Shown in pieces: positions 1 through 11,571 of a stretch of DNA of 64,000 nucleotides. The DNA is from Mytilus galloprovincialis (Eukaryota; Mollusca; Bivalvia; Mytilida; Mytilidae). The stretch covers positions 51,641,535 through 51,705,534 of the forward strand of contig NC_134843.1 in the NCBI RefSeq assembly GCF_965363235.1, read 5' to 3'. Every line of letters begins with the position of its first letter. Position 1 is the first letter of the stretch. The translations under genes and the position numbers were made by a program. A model generated the notes under the pieces. The model was not told the origin of the DNA, ran no database searches, and saw nothing but the letters and a program-made list of their open reading frames with translations.

Positions 1-1403
1 TTTATAGAGCATATCAGTTTGCATTGTGTGGTTTTATTATCAGCTGTCAACAAAGTTAACAATTGTCAAGTATCCAAATATAATTTTCAGAAAACTAAAA
101 TATATTTTTTTTTATATTGATTACTAACACGGAAGTTCACTCCTGAATAAATATAGTGTGGTTATGTGTATTGTATTTTGCCTATGAAACAAAATATTTA
201 AGGTGTAAATAATCAGTATGTTTATAGTCAATTAAAAAATGGAATATCTTAAGGTTTTATTTTCAGAGACAATTTTACCTTTAAATATCAACTCTTAATA
301 CCTATGATTTTAATGCCGTTTTCTCTCACTTTTTCACTTTATGATTGCGTTACCATAAATATATTCACGATTGCCGAAATTAATCACTATTGTCTATCAT
401 TGATATTTACTTCCCGAGTGATACCATGTATATAGTTTATAATGATACTTATGTATATTCTGATTTTTACAGATTTGAAACTGAAAATACGATTATATTA
501 AATTTAGATAAATAAATTTGCAAACCTTCATCCATTCTATAATATGACTTTATTATTCTAAAGAAATATGATCAAATGGACCAAATAACAATTCAATGAA
601 ACACATAAAGAGAATACACCCAAGATATGATTCTAAAAATACATTTTTAAAATGTTACTAGTTTAATAGATTACAAAAATTCTCTATGTTATTACTTACG
701 TTTTATCTTTATATGAGTACAAATGTGAATTGAAATTATAAGTACTATGATACATTTTATATGAGAGAACATACTATACGTATGAAAAATTTCCTGAGTG
801 ATATTTTTAGAAAATTATGTTATTTTTCTATTTTTATATCAGTTTTTCCTGAAATTAAACTTTTTGAATACTACAACAAAGACATACGTTGATTCCAGGG
901 TAGAAAATCAAAAATAGATCTTGCCAAGTTATATTGAGGCTTGAATTTTCTAAATGATAGATTTGAAAGACTTTCCTTTAAGTAAACTCTTTCAGGACGT
1001 TGCATTCATTGGTTAAAGATACCTGATAGCAGATAACCTTCAAAGTTTCACATATCGGTTTATCAACGCCCATTCCCCTTTGAACTTTGATGAAAGGATC
1101 TAAGATATAAGATAGTGTTTTCTTTGCAGTAATTGTTGTTATTAACCTACGCGGGTCGGTAAGGAATTGTCTTATATAACATAAACGAGAATTAATATAG
1201 AAATAAGGAGATTTTACACATTGTGTAAACTAATAGATATACCACAAACCAAAGGACAGTGGTAAAAAAGATTCAACGTATTACAAGCTATGACATTTCC
1301 TACAGGGTCGAGATAATCTTGGAGAAAGTGTACAATCCGAATTAGGCTTGTATTTGTAACCGTAAAGCAGTTTTGACAGAAGGCAATCACTTGATAATTA
1401 GAC
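1..1403. other. AT-rich intergenic sequence, nothing recognised
   Basis: I see no convincing exon, repeat boundary or RNA gene here. Short open frames lack splice sites and family motifs. Confidence 0.5.
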
Positions 1404-1870
1404 CCTTACTAGTAAATAAATAAACTCATCACAGATACCAGGATTAAAATTTAGTGTGTGTGCCAGACGCGCGTTTCGTCTACAAAAGACTCATAAGTGA
1501 CGTTCGAATCAAAATAGGTTGAAAAGACAAAAAAATTACGAAGTTGAAGAGCATTGAGTACCAAAAATTCCTATTTTTTTTTGCCAAAAAGCAGCTAAGG
1601 TAATCTCTTCCTGAGGAAGAAAGCCTTAGTATTAATTTTTAAAAAATCAAAATTTTGTAAACGGTTAATTTAAAGTTATGACCATATCAATAATAATTCA
1701 TGTCAACACATAAGTGCTGACTACTTGGCTGGTGATATCGGGGAATAAAAAAACACACCAGCAGTGAAATCGACCGAGTGGTTGTAAATAAACTCATCAC
1801 AGATACCAGGATTAAAATTTAGTATTTACGGCAGACGCGCGTTTCGTCTACAAAGAACGGCACAAATTAT
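1404..1870 (-). repeat. Retrozyme family 1, two decayed partial units in tandem
   Basis: Two head-to-tail remnants of the hammerhead-bearing unit. The predicted cleavage points (1465/1466 and 1833/1834) are 368 bp apart, the normal unit length. The first ribozyme has CUUAUGA in place of CUGAUGA. The second has lost the CUGAUGA side altogether. Both are therefore expected to be inactive. The ribozyme strand is minus. Confidence 0.8.
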
Positions 1871-3050
1871 GAAACGAGGTTAATTTTTCCTGCCTACATA
1901 AACCTCGAAAATAATGAAAATGCACACTATGGCAATTTACATGGCGATATCAGTACTACACCATTTACACTTAGACATGGATAGCTGTAAAATAATGAAT
2001 ATAGCGCCTACATATGGATTTTATTGCATTTTTTAACATGATTTTATTAAATGAGAGATGCTGCCAACGAGGAAGCTGGTAAAAAAAAAGTTCCAAATTT
2101 TTACGGACACAATAACAAGTTGGTTGACCGTTACGGATTTTTACACAGACACAAATTGTCCATGTCCTTGTCTTTAGGTTATAATCAATGGAAAATTGGT
2201 GGGAAAGGATTCTTTCTAGATTTGTCATATATTTAAGGGTGGAATATTTTTTCTTTCAATAACTATGAATAAAAAACATAGGATTTTTTGAGATTTGGAA
2301 AAGGGGCTCTTTAAACTCTTGAATTTATATCGATTTCTAATAGAAAAATGTGTTACAGCATTACCTACCGATATTTGATGAAATAAAGTGCTATAATTAT
2401 TCCTTTTTGAATTAAAGGGACAATTTGTATACTTAAATCGATCGTTCTCACAAATGAAAATAATCAGCTGTGTCTTTGGATTCTTTTGAATAAACAGTAA
2501 AAGAAGTGACACATCATTGAAATAATATTGTTTCATCCACCACTACATAAGATATAAACGAGTGTCTGTGCATTTTGTAGATTATAGGAGAACTTGTTTT
2601 CTCTCCAAATTTTACGGCATGTCTTATGTAGTGGGGTAATGTATCTGCCTTATAACGATATGTTACTGAGTTTAAAGCGTATCTAATATAATAAGTGTTA
2701 TTTCATGTAATGATATTCACTTAGCTCAAGTAATTTACAATGGACAGCACTGATATAAAGCCGTGATTTATATGGATATCTTAATAATAATGCTATGTGT
2801 TTAAATACTAACGAGACGGAGACCAGTCTCTGACTGCCGCGCGAAAACATGTTTAACCCAGCTAAAGTCATGAGTCTGTTATTCAAATGTTGATGGTTGC
2901 GGTTTTTCGTTTATTATATTGAACCGTTTGTCATGTCAGTATCTTTTCAATAGGTATACATGCCATTTTCTGATAGTTGAAGGCTGTACGGTGACATATA
3001 ATTGGTAACATCTACGTCATATTGTCTCTGGTGGATAGTTGTCTCATTTG
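1871..3050. other. AT-rich sequence with one PLE scrap
   Basis: Around 2066..2142 (+) a short stretch resembles the last codons of the PLE reverse transcriptase ORF (the segment around KFYG..HELVDRYG). The rest, including short open frames up to 2886, shows nothing I recognise. Confidence 0.4.
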
Positions 3051-3051
3051 A

Positions 3052-3415
3052 AAAGATACCATAGGGACAGTCAAACTCATAAATCGAAAATAAACTGACA
3101 ACGCCATGGCTAAAAATGAAAAGGACAAACACAGAAACAGACAAACAATAGTACAAATGCCACAACATAGAAAACTAAAGAATAAACAATACGAACCCCC
3201 ACCAAAAACTAGGGGTGATCTCAGGTGCTCCAGAAGGGTAAGCAGATCCTGCTCCACATCCGATATGTCGATAGGTCATATTTATGAAAGGGAAGGGGAT
3301 TGTAGTAACGACGTAAGGAACATATACGATATCATTTATGAAACCGTTATTCCATAACGGTCAACCAACTTGTGATTGCGTCCGTAAAATTTACGAAGAG
3401 ATGATTGAAATATGC
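3052..3415 (-). mobile_element. 5'-truncated Penelope-like element copy
   Basis: The reverse complement matches the last ~20 codons plus the whole 3' tail of the PLE at 9270..11879. It keeps the HELVDRYGI-type coding end, the stretch with GGAGCAGGATCTGC, and the terminal TTTGGTATCTTT-like segment. It is a typical 5' truncation with no reverse transcriptase core left. Confidence 0.8.
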
Positions 3416-5065
3416 AGCATCTCTTTATTTCATATGCTTTTATTAACCGGATTTTTGTGACAAATAAGTTCACGAAGTACAGACAAGTTTCTGTTTTGAT
3501 ACTTAGTCAAAAACTTAATTGCCTTTTTGTGTTATAATATAAGACGCACATCTGTTTTTCTTGAATAAAATTCTTCGGGTAACCTTGATAATCCTATTTA
3601 AAAAAACTAAACATGTTCTGCGTTGAAAGTTACCAAAGTTAAAAAGTCTTTAACAATATAACGTCTAATATAAAAATCAAATTTATCTGACTAATCTATA
3701 GCCTTAATTGTATTTTAATGATACATCTGCAATTATGGCAGGATATAAATGATTAAAACAAAAAAGGAAAAACCTAGAGGATTGTACCAGTATGGACTGC
3801 CAATCTACGAACTCAGTAATTTAGTGAAACAAATAGTCTAGTGATTAAGTTTCTTATTATTCTACGTGATCAACTATTGTGCATAATACGTAATCTACGT
3901 TTAAACCACTTTACATACTTTCTTATACGGAAGCTTATCTCATCACACGTCGTCACTTATGCAGTCACAAGACTACTTTAACCATCACAAGACTACTTTA
4001 ACCACAATTTTTAAAAATTGCATAAAGGAAGTAGTGTATTGTTTATTTAGATTTTTGTTGACCTAAATATCTAAAATATTCACTGTTTTGAATTACTTAA
4101 ATAGGTCCTTTGTGAGTATCTGACTTGTACCCTATATTTAGAAAACAGTTATAATAAAATTCAGTGACATATCATAATACACACGTACATTGTCAACGAA
4201 GTGTATTCATATATCTTTAAACATACTATATGAATTATTTTATAAATATGTATATGTATGTTTATGCTCGAAACGACGCTTTAAATTGTTTTTATTCTTA
4301 TTCTAATTTGTCTTGTTATATTAAAAGCGGTACGTATGCATTTTTTTAACTACTTGGTTAAATCTGGTAATTTGATACAGGTATATTTTTTTTAATTCTA
4401 TTTCCTTATTGTTTCCTGCATTATTTTTAATAAGACAAGAATAGTTAAGAAACTTCATTAACCGTTACCCTACTTTTTTTCTAAACACACAACTTTCACG
4501 ATATTTCAAGAAATTTTGTATTTTTTATTGTGATTCTTTAAAAAAAATATATACTTTTAACTCACTGTTTGTGTACTAACGATTTCCTGTACTGAATATA
4601 CATTTGCAACAGACGAACTTTCAAATAGTTTTTTTTCTTCTAAATCAAAACGATTTTGCTTTAATATTCCCTAATACATTTGCTAATATATACCTCTTTA
4701 CTTGTCGTAAAGAAAACGGGTAATCCAACACAAGGAAGTTGTTACTCTATTTTATTCATTATAGTTAAAATAACATATATGCAATAATGTATTTTTTTCT
4801 TCGTTGTCTTTATTTTTAGTAAAATATATTTTTAGACAAAGGTTTAACGAAGTAAACAAAAGTACATTTACTTAAACTTTTTTCCTTGTCAACAAATGTT
4901 TTAAACAATAACAGGTTTATTATTTTGTATACATCTGACGTTAGTATCATCTACAAATTTTCATCAGTGAGAGAATAGAATAATAGCCACAAATTTTGAT
5001 CTTTTTCGACGTTCTACTCTATGTTAATACTATTCACTATGTTTAGTTTAAATGTTCAAGTGAAT
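3416..5065. other. AT-rich sequence, nothing recognised
   Basis: Long T- and A-rich tracts are present, plus a small direct duplication of about 20 bp at 3963..4000 built on CACAAGACTACTTTAACC. No exon with splice sites and a recognisable family was found. Confidence 0.5.
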
Positions 5066-5139
5066 CTTGCATGAGACTTATTTTATTTTTTACAATAAAG
5101 GGACATATTGACATAGAACCCTTGTTCTTTATCATGAAG

Positions 5140-5318
5140 TATCAAGCTGTTTGTTTTGGTGGGGTTCTTGTTGCTGAGTCCTTAGTTTTCTATGTTGTGT
5201 CTTCTGAACTATTATTGTCTGTTTGTCATTTTATTTTTAACCATGGCGTTGTCAGTTTATTTTCAATCTATAAGTTTGATTGCCCTCTGGTATCTTTCGT
5301 CCCTCTTTTAATCATGTT
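5140..5318 (+). mobile_element. Fragment of the Penelope-like 3' tail
   Basis: The order of blocks (TTTGGTGGGGTTCTTGTTG, TTTTCTATGTTGTGTC, CCATGGCGTTGTCAGTTT, TATCTTTCGTCCCTCTTTTA) repeats the tail of the PLE at 11690..11876. It is diverged, so an old copy. Confidence 0.7.
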
Positions 5319-5510
5319 GAATTACAACAAAATGTTTTCGATTGAATGAAACTAGATAATTTTGACAATCTAAATGTTTTTTCTTGTCTTCTGTTGTTTG
5401 TTCGCGGTGATTCAACAAGGATATATAAGAGTGATTATGTGATTAAAGGGGTTTCAGTTCTCTACATGATAAGGATTTGATCAAATGATCTTTGAATAAC
5501 AAAAATTAGG

Positions 5511-5660
5511 TATAGGAAGATGTGGTGTGCCAATGAGACAACTCTCCATCCAAATAACAATTTATAAAAGTAAACCATTATAGGTCAATGTACGGCCTTC
5601 AACACGGAGCCTTGGCTCACACCGAACAGCAAGCTATAAAGGGCCCCAAAATTACTAGTG
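5511..5660 (+). repeat. Dispersed repeat A (partial copy)
   Basis: It starts like the copy at 25186..25562, with GAAGATGTGGTGTGCCAATG and a GAGACAACT block, then GGTCAATGTACGGCCTTCAA and AGCAAGCTATAAAGGGCCCC. It belongs to a high-copy non-coding repeat also present, in various states, at 15483, 25186, 41600 (reverse) and 57690 (reverse). The class is unresolved; no transposase or tRNA head is visible. Confidence 0.65.
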
Positions 5661-5730
5661 TTACTAAGTGATTAGATGCAGGTATAATTTTAAATTGAAT
5701 ATAGAAAATCCCTATTGTTACAGCTTGAAA

Positions 5731-6991
5731 TCAAATTGATACAAAAAGTGAGTATTTTGTCAGAATGGCAGTTTGTACCCTTATATTTTTGTTTCTAAAA
5801 ACCATCTCGGCTGGATATCCATACACGTCACCGGAATACCCTTTTCCGTATATCCACAATCCGAAAATAAACCTTCTGTTTGTGAGTGATATAATGTGAT
5901 CCACTGGATATTGGTATACTGAAGCTACTTTAGTCATGTTCCCCATCAGAAATACTGTAAAAGTTTTTCAAATTTACGAAAATCCCGTCTAAGATAAAGC
6001 CACTTACTGCATTTGTTGGTACCGTTATACAAATGAAACTGTCAAAATCATTTTTTGTAGTGGTGTATTCAGGGAATTGTCATCATTTAGGCACCCAAAA
6101 TTCCATAATATAGCTTTCGAGGGAAGATATGTACCATCACATCGTTTTTGTACCATCACATCGTTTTTGATGAAACATACGAAATAAGAACATAATCCAT
6201 GAATTCTCTAGATTTCAGTACATTTCTTGTACGATTGCTACCCTTTTTTAGCACTACTCTGTATAATGAACAGCAATTACGTGAACTCCATTTTCCAATC
6301 GATCATTTAAATGTGGTATGATATATACATTGTCTAGCTGATTTGTAGGTAATACCATTTCAACGAACAACCGATTTCGGTTATGATAAACATGAGAAGA
6401 ATCCTCATTGACACATTTATTTCCACTGACAACAGTTACTGGCTTTGATGCTGTAACCCTTGTCCTAGATATGTCTGATGAGTGCCAAATTTGAAATGCC
6501 GTATACTTATTGAAAACTATTGTTAGTGTCTGATTTTTTTTATATTATCGTATGAAACTGATCCATCTTTGATCTTAAAAGTTTATGTCTATTACTGTAT
6601 TTGAATAAACAGGAGACAAAGAATTTTTTTTTTTACATATTATAGATATCGATGTTACAAACGAAGGAATGATATAATTTGCTGATAAAAAACCGGGTTG
6701 GGATAAAAAGAAATCCGTCGGAATGCCGATACTGAAATCCGAGTCAATAGAGTACAATAGGTAAATTGGAATGTATCTCGACCACTGCTTGTTGTAGAAC
6801 ATTCGTCATTATTACATTAGAGTCGATTATATAATGATTAGTAGTAGAATTCAAAGTATCTGATACATTGTTATTGTTTGCAAAATAATAAATAGAAATT
6901 TGTAGTCTTCTGTAAACTGTAGGTAATATTTTGGATGATGGATTGTCGTATGCTTCTTGAAATATTACGATGAATTCTGTCGCTCGTCCAA
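5731..6991 (-). pseudogene. Decayed IgGFc-binding-domain exon, paralogue of the gene at 20526..29639
   Basis: Read on the minus strand this is a second, broken copy of the terminal exon of the gene to its right. An acceptor (TTTGTAG) precedes 6991 at the same place and phase as in the intact exon at 21730. Matching blocks in order are a start with EFIVIFQ, a YIIPSF block with PVYSNTVIDINF (6575..6802), VTVVSGNK, EMVLPTNQLDN and an end with RFIFGLWIYG and DVYGYPAEM (5731..5946). Between these the frame is lost several times. A run of T/A near 6627 and a 19-bp direct duplication at about 6131..6168 (built on TACCATCACATCG) are visible lesions. I find no EGF-like exons upstream of it. It is probably a relic of a tandem gene duplication; the intervening DNA is now full of retroelements. 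Confidence 0.8.
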
Positions 6992-6994
6992 CTA

Positions 6995-8110
6995 CAAATG
7001 ATTTACAATAAGAACTTATAAAATTGTGAGCACTTTATATTCACAAACAGTGAAACTTCAAGGAATGAAAAGTCCACATCGCCCTTTTAATTCGTTTATA
7101 AAAAAGTATTATAAATCTAGCAAATACTATAACTTGGACAGACATTTATAAGACATAAGTCTATCAGATATCTATATTACATGTACTATTAAAGCAAAAG
7201 ACTGCTTTCATAGAGTCGTCACTCCTCTGAAAACATACAACGTAAGAAATATGTATAATGTGACGTGTAAATGCAGTGTTTTGTACTTTATTTTTTCTGC
7301 AGATAACGTTAATTTTTGAAGAAATATCAAAATGTGAATACCGCTATCGATCCGTGTCTAATACGCTTCCGTGCATACGGTTATTGAGTTAAAACGATAA
7401 AATACTTCTGAAAATCATATTTTGCCACACTTTTCTTAGGGTGTTTAATATTTTTATTTTACAAATTTCTCCAAATGTCAACCAACTTTTTTTACGGTAT
7501 TTTATGCATAAGTGATCCGCCATCAACAACATAACGGTAGACTGTTGGAAAATCAGAATAATCAGCATGAATACTGTCATTTAAATATTTGCCAAGCATG
7601 AACACGTTCAAAAATATAACATGTAAGGGGCAGGTCACGCTGATTACTTATATTTCAACTTTAACCACCAAATCATTTGAACAAAGCTTGATACATATAT
7701 TTTACATACAAATGCCAAAATAATTCACAAAATAGATTAACCTCTACAAGAAGATAAAATGTTAGTTCAGCGCCAAATATATCGTATCCCTGCAATATGC
7801 CTAATGGGCCTGTCCCAGGTCAGATGAATCTTTATAAGCGGTAATCGTTGAAAGCTGTCTGCCATACATGTTTTCCGTATCTTAGATTTTTGATTTCTTA
7901 AAGCAGGCTGTAAGTTTTTCTCATTTGAAATGTTTCATATTTGTGATCGCAGGTAATGTAAAGCATAGACGGTATTTTGGTAATTATTATCGTTGTGAGC
8001 CCTTTGATGATCTGTAGGTGTTAACATTTTCGTTATTTTGTTACCGTTTTAATAGTCTAGTATAAAGCCTCTGTTTTGGGCACATAGTTATACCAAAATG
8101 AATGTGGGAG
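6995..8110. other. Intergenic sequence, nothing recognised
   Basis: This is AT-rich DNA upstream of the decayed IgGFc exon. I looked on the minus strand for cysteine-rich exons like those of the intact paralogue and found none. Confidence 0.45.
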
Positions 8111-8120
8111 ATTTTGAAAA

Positions 8121-8330
8121 ATACCAAAGAGAAATTCATGTTTAACAAGCCGAAAAACCTACCGAGAACGCCATGTAAAAAAAATGAAGCAGGACAAACA
8201 AAAATTTACAAAACCCAACATTTTTTGGAAAACTAAAGACTTAACAACACGAGCCACACCAAAATCTGGTGGTTGTCTTTGTTCTCCTTGAGGGATAATC
8301 ATACGCATTAGTCGAAGACAACTATTAACA
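8121..8330 (-). mobile_element. Highly diverged PLE 3' tail
   Basis: Block order (ACCAAAGAG, GAGAACGCCATG, GGAAAACTAAAGACTTAACA, ACACGAGCCACACCAAAA) follows the reverse complement of the PLE tail, but with many substitutions. It is an old copy and the call rests on block order only. Confidence 0.5.
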
Positions 8331-8431
8331 TTTTGGCAATAAACACAAAACTACGTAAAAAACAAACTGCATCGCACCAACTAAAACATGGAAATAAACT
8401 CATTATAGATACCAGGACTAAATTTAGTATA

Positions 8432-8476
8432 TACGCAAGACACGCGTTTCGTCTACAAATGACTCATCCGTGACGC
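8432..8476 (-). ncRNA. Hammerhead ribozyme, mutated core
   Basis: Read on minus, the core is CGGAUGA instead of CUGAUGA and stem III is ACGCGUGU-like. It is recognisable by position and flanks, but I expect it to be inactive. Confidence 0.6.
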
Positions 8477-8540
8477 TCGAATCCAAAAAATTTAAAAAGG
8501 CCATATAATAGTTATCAAAGGTGCCAGGATTATAATTTTG

Positions 8541-8588
8541 TACGCCAGACGCGCGTTTCGTCTACATAAGACTCATCAGTGACGCTCA
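8541..8588 (-). ncRNA. Type I hammerhead ribozyme, intact core
   Basis: On the minus strand the parts read in order: stem I GCGUCA, core CUGAUGA, stem II GUCU-loop-AGAC, GAA, then palindromic ACGCGCGU as a three-pair stem III, C at the cleavage site, and stem I return UGGCGU. The predicted cleavage is between plus-strand 8548 and 8547, after GUC. All conserved nucleotides of the known hammerhead fold are present. The very short stem III is the form described for metazoan retrozymes, which is thought to work as a dimer. Confidence 0.88.
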
Positions 8589-8895
8589 TATCAAAATATT
8601 TATAAAGCCAAACAAGTACAAAGTTGAAGAGCATTGAGGATCCAAAATTCCGAAAAGTTGTGCCAAATACGGCTAAAGTAATCTATGCCTGGAATAAGAA
8701 AATCCTTAGTTTTTTCAAAAATTTAAAGTTTGGGAAACAGGAAATTTATAAAAATGACCACATTATTGATATTCATGTCAACACCGAAGTGTTGACTACT
8801 GGGCTGGTGATACCCTCGGGGACGAAACGTCCACCAGCAGTGGCATCGATCCAGTGGTGTAAATAGTTATCAAAGGTACCAGGATTATAATTTTG

Positions 8896-8943
8896 TACGC
8901 CAGACGCGCGTTTCGTCTACATAAGACTCATTAGTGACGCTCA
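8896..8943 (-). ncRNA. Hammerhead ribozyme, one core substitution
   Basis: Identical in layout to the copy at 8541 but with CUAAUGA, i.e. the invariant core G replaced by A. I expect strongly reduced or no cleavage. Confidence 0.75.
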
Positions 8944-9318
8944 TATCAAAATATTTATAAAGCCAAACAAGTACAAAGTTGAAGAGCATTGAGGATCCAA
9001 AATTCCGAAAAGTTGTGCCAAATACGGCTAAGGTAATCTATGCCTGGAATAAGAAAATCCTTAGTTTTTTCAAAAATTTAAAGTTTGGGAAACAGGAAAT
9101 TTATAAAAATGACCACATTATTGATATAAAGTTCGAAGTTGAAGAGCATTGAGAACCAAAATTCATAAAAGGTTTGCCAAATACAGCTAAAGTAATCTAT
9201 GCCTAAGGTAGAAAAGCCTTAGTATTTCAAAAAAAAAAATCAAAAATTTGTTAACAGTTAATTTATAATTGATGGTATAGGTATTCTATCTAGTCCTTCG
9301 TGTAACTCGGTGAATGTG

Positions 9319-11571
9319 ATGAATATTTTCAACTCGACTCCTCGACGTAGACGCAGTCATGGTCATCGTCATTATACATCACCCTCTCTGCATGATGTCT
9401 CTATTAATGACTTGCTGCCATTCATACAAAAACCGTTAGGTATTCATCACATTCGCACGAAACTTTATTCATTACCCCTTTCAAAACTTCATTCTCTGTT
9501 CAATTTATGTTTGGAATCCACTGTTACAAACCCTCATTCAAACCAATACAAACTTCAAGCTATAATTTCGGATATTGCAAGTCACAGACTTTTCAAGCCA
9601 GTTCGCATTGGAAAAGATGAAAAAGAGAAAAGATATTTTCTAAATCTTTCCTTTGCCAACAAAGGTCTCGATGGCGTCAACCTTGGCAATATCCTTCATC
9701 ATAAATTAGTTCAATCGAAAATACCTCCTTATTTTAAAGACCAGTCTGTACCAATAATTTCTTATACCTATACCAAACCTATTGCAACTAAAATTTTCAA
9801 TTACAAACGCGTTTTGCAGGATCTCGATATTGACGACTTCAAGTCTAAACCTCCTGATTGCACTTGTGCTAGTTCCCAATTCACATATAATCCCGCTGGC
9901 CACGTTATTACCGGTGACCTTAACATTGTTAATAACACTTCTCTACGAAACGTGTTATCGAAAGGTCCGAAATATCGTGAGCCTAAATCCATCAATTGGA
10001 AATACAACTTTAAAATTTTGATGGATTCAGTCGAGGATTATGCCAGGCAATGGGCTAAGCGCGAGAAGGAAGACGTATACACTCTATCCGAATGGATAAA
10101 GGCAGTGAGGTCCTTAATACAAATCAGAATTAAGAAACTGAATGGGTCCATCAATGCCCATGCTACGTCAATTTTTAAAGACCCATATGTTGCTAAACAC
10201 CTATCCGACCTCCATGATAAATATGTTGTTGTCCCCGCAGACAAAGCCCCAAATAACATCGTTTTTGTCTGTAAAAGTCATTACATTAATTGCTTGATAA
10301 ACGAATTAGGTATAGACAATTCACTTGGAAACTCAACATATACCCTCACGACACTTACCAAAGAGGAAATCCTGGATAATCATAGGTCTGTTCTTTGTTC
10401 CTTTGGTATTTCAACCAAAGATGAAGAACTGGATCTTCCATCACTGTATTGGATACTTAAACTACATAAGTGTCCTTACAAACAGCGGTATATTGCTGGG
10501 TCTTCCAAGTGCTCCACAAAACCTCTTTCTAAATTATTAACATCCATTTTATCAGCAATCAAAGACGGGCTTCAAAGTTATTGTGAAACTGCCTATTCTA
10601 GAGGTGGCGTGAATCAGATGTGGATACTTAAAAATTCCAAAGATCTTTTAGAGTACATACAATCTAACTCTCTTTCATCTTGTAACAGTATTAAAACATT
10701 TGACTTCTCTACTCTTTACACAAGTATTCCACATTCCAAACTTAAAGACAAATTAAAAGAGCTGGTATTACTTTGCTTCATAAAAAAGAATGGCCAACGT
10801 AGATACAAGTATCTTGTCTTAGGGAGGGATAAATCCTACTTTGTAAAGAATCACTCTGATTCAAACAAAAAATTCTCTGAAACCGATATTATCAAGATGC
10901 TTGATTTCTTGATTGACAACATATTTGTTACGTTCGGAGGACGTGTTTTTCAACAGACTGTCGGCATACCAATGGGAACAAACTGTGCCCCTCTACTTGC
11001 AGACTTGTTTCTTTATTATTATGAGGCTGACTTCATGCAGGAACTTCTTAGGAAGAAAGATAAGAAGTTAGCAATATCCTTTAACTCTACTTTCCGCTAT
11101 ATAGATGACGTTCTTTCACTAAACAATTCAAAATTTGGTGACTATGTGGAACGCATCTATCCCATCGAATTGGAGATAAAGGATACTACAGATACAGTTA
11201 AGTCAGCTTCATATCTTGACTTACATCTAGAAATTGACAATGAGGGTCGGTTGAAGACAAAACTTTACGACAAAAGAGATGATTTCAGCTTTCCAATTGT
11301 GAACTTTCCATTTCTAAGTAGCAACATTCCAGCAGCACCTGCATACGGGGTATATATCTCTCAAATGATACGATATTCCCGTGCTTGCATTTCCTATCAT
11401 GATTTTCTTGATAGAGGGTTACTGCTCACAAGGAAGCTATTAAATCAAGAGTTCCAAATGGTGAAGTTGAAATCATCCCTTCGTAAATTTTACGGACGCC
11501 ATCACGAGTTGGTTGACCGTTATGGAATAACCATTTCACAAATGATATCGGATATGTTCCTCACGTCGTAA
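9319..11571 (+). CDS. Penelope-like reverse transcriptase, no GIY-YIG endonuclease seen
   Basis: An uninterrupted ORF of about 750 codons; the first ATG is at 9319, and the frame is open back to a stop at 9259. Reverse transcriptase blocks in order (residue numbers approximate) are VVVPADKAPNNIVFV at 303, the catalytic-aspartate motif FDFSTLYTSIP at 460, GIPMGTNCAPLLADLF at 549, and FRYIDDVLS at 592 with the YIDD catalytic pair. About 155 residues follow YIDD and contain no GIY-YIG motif, so this looks like an endonuclease-lacking or otherwise unusual PLE lineage. The N-terminal third has an arginine/histidine-rich start (RRRRSHGHRHY) and a CTC pair near residue 175. The product would copy RNA into DNA at pre-existing ends or nicks. 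Because all motifs and the frame are intact, the copy may be recent. The subclade cannot be fixed without a tree. Confidence 0.9.
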   Translation: MNIFNSTPRRRRSHGHRHYTSPSLHDVSINDLLPFIQKPLGIHHIRTKLYSLPLSKLHSLFNLCLESTVTNPHSNQYKLQAIISDIASHRLFKPVRIGKDEKEKRYFLNLSFANKGLDGVNLGNILHHKLVQSKIPPYFKDQSVPIISYTYTKPIATKIFNYKRVLQDLDIDDFKSKPPDCTCASSQFTYNPAGHVITGDLNIVNNTSLRNVLSKGPKYREPKSINWKYNFKILMDSVEDYARQWAKREKEDVYTLSEWIKAVRSLIQIRIKKLNGSINAHATSIFKDPYVAKHLSDLHDKYVVVPADKAPNNIVFVCKSHYINCLINELGIDNSLGNSTYTLTTLTKEEILDNHRSVLCSFGISTKDEELDLPSLYWILKLHKCPYKQRYIAGSSKCSTKPLSKLLTSILSAIKDGLQSYCETAYSRGGVNQMWILKNSKDLLEYIQSNSLSSCNSIKTFDFSTLYTSIPHSKLKDKLKELVLLCFIKKNGQRRYKYLVLGRDKSYFVKNHSDSNKKFSETDIIKMLDFLIDNIFVTFGGRVFQQTVGIPMGTNCAPLLADLFLYYYEADFMQELLRKKDKKLAISFNSTFRYIDDVLSLNNSKFGDYVERIYPIELEIKDTTDTVKSASYLDLHLEIDNEGRLKTKLYDKRDDFSFPIVNFPFLSSNIPAAPAYGVYISQMIRYSRACISYHDFLDRGLLLTRKLLNQEFQMVKLKSSLRKFYGRHHELVDRYGITISQMISDMFLTS

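Larger units (their letters stand above)
8388..9268 (-). repeat. Retrozyme family 1 tandem array, minus orientation, interrupted by a PLE
   Basis: This is a partial unit followed by further units head to tail. Ribozyme sites lie near 8432, 8541 and 8896 on the minus strand; the spacing between the last two cleavage points is 355 bp. Shared blocks are GTACAAAGTTGAAGAGCATT, AATCTATGCCTGGAATAAG and GTGTTGACTACTGGGCTGG. The last unit (from 9132) is cut at about 9268 by the PLE and resumes at about 11880. Only the ribozyme at 8541 keeps an unbroken core. Confidence 0.85.

Noticed and set aside
8624..8866. 80-codon open frame in the retrozyme unit, also present at 25680..25922 on the other strand with mostly the same residues
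   Set aside because: Neither copy starts with ATG (the start is TTG), the frame is absent from the array at 49795..51871, and similarity is explained by the repeat itself. Retrozymes are not known to code protein.
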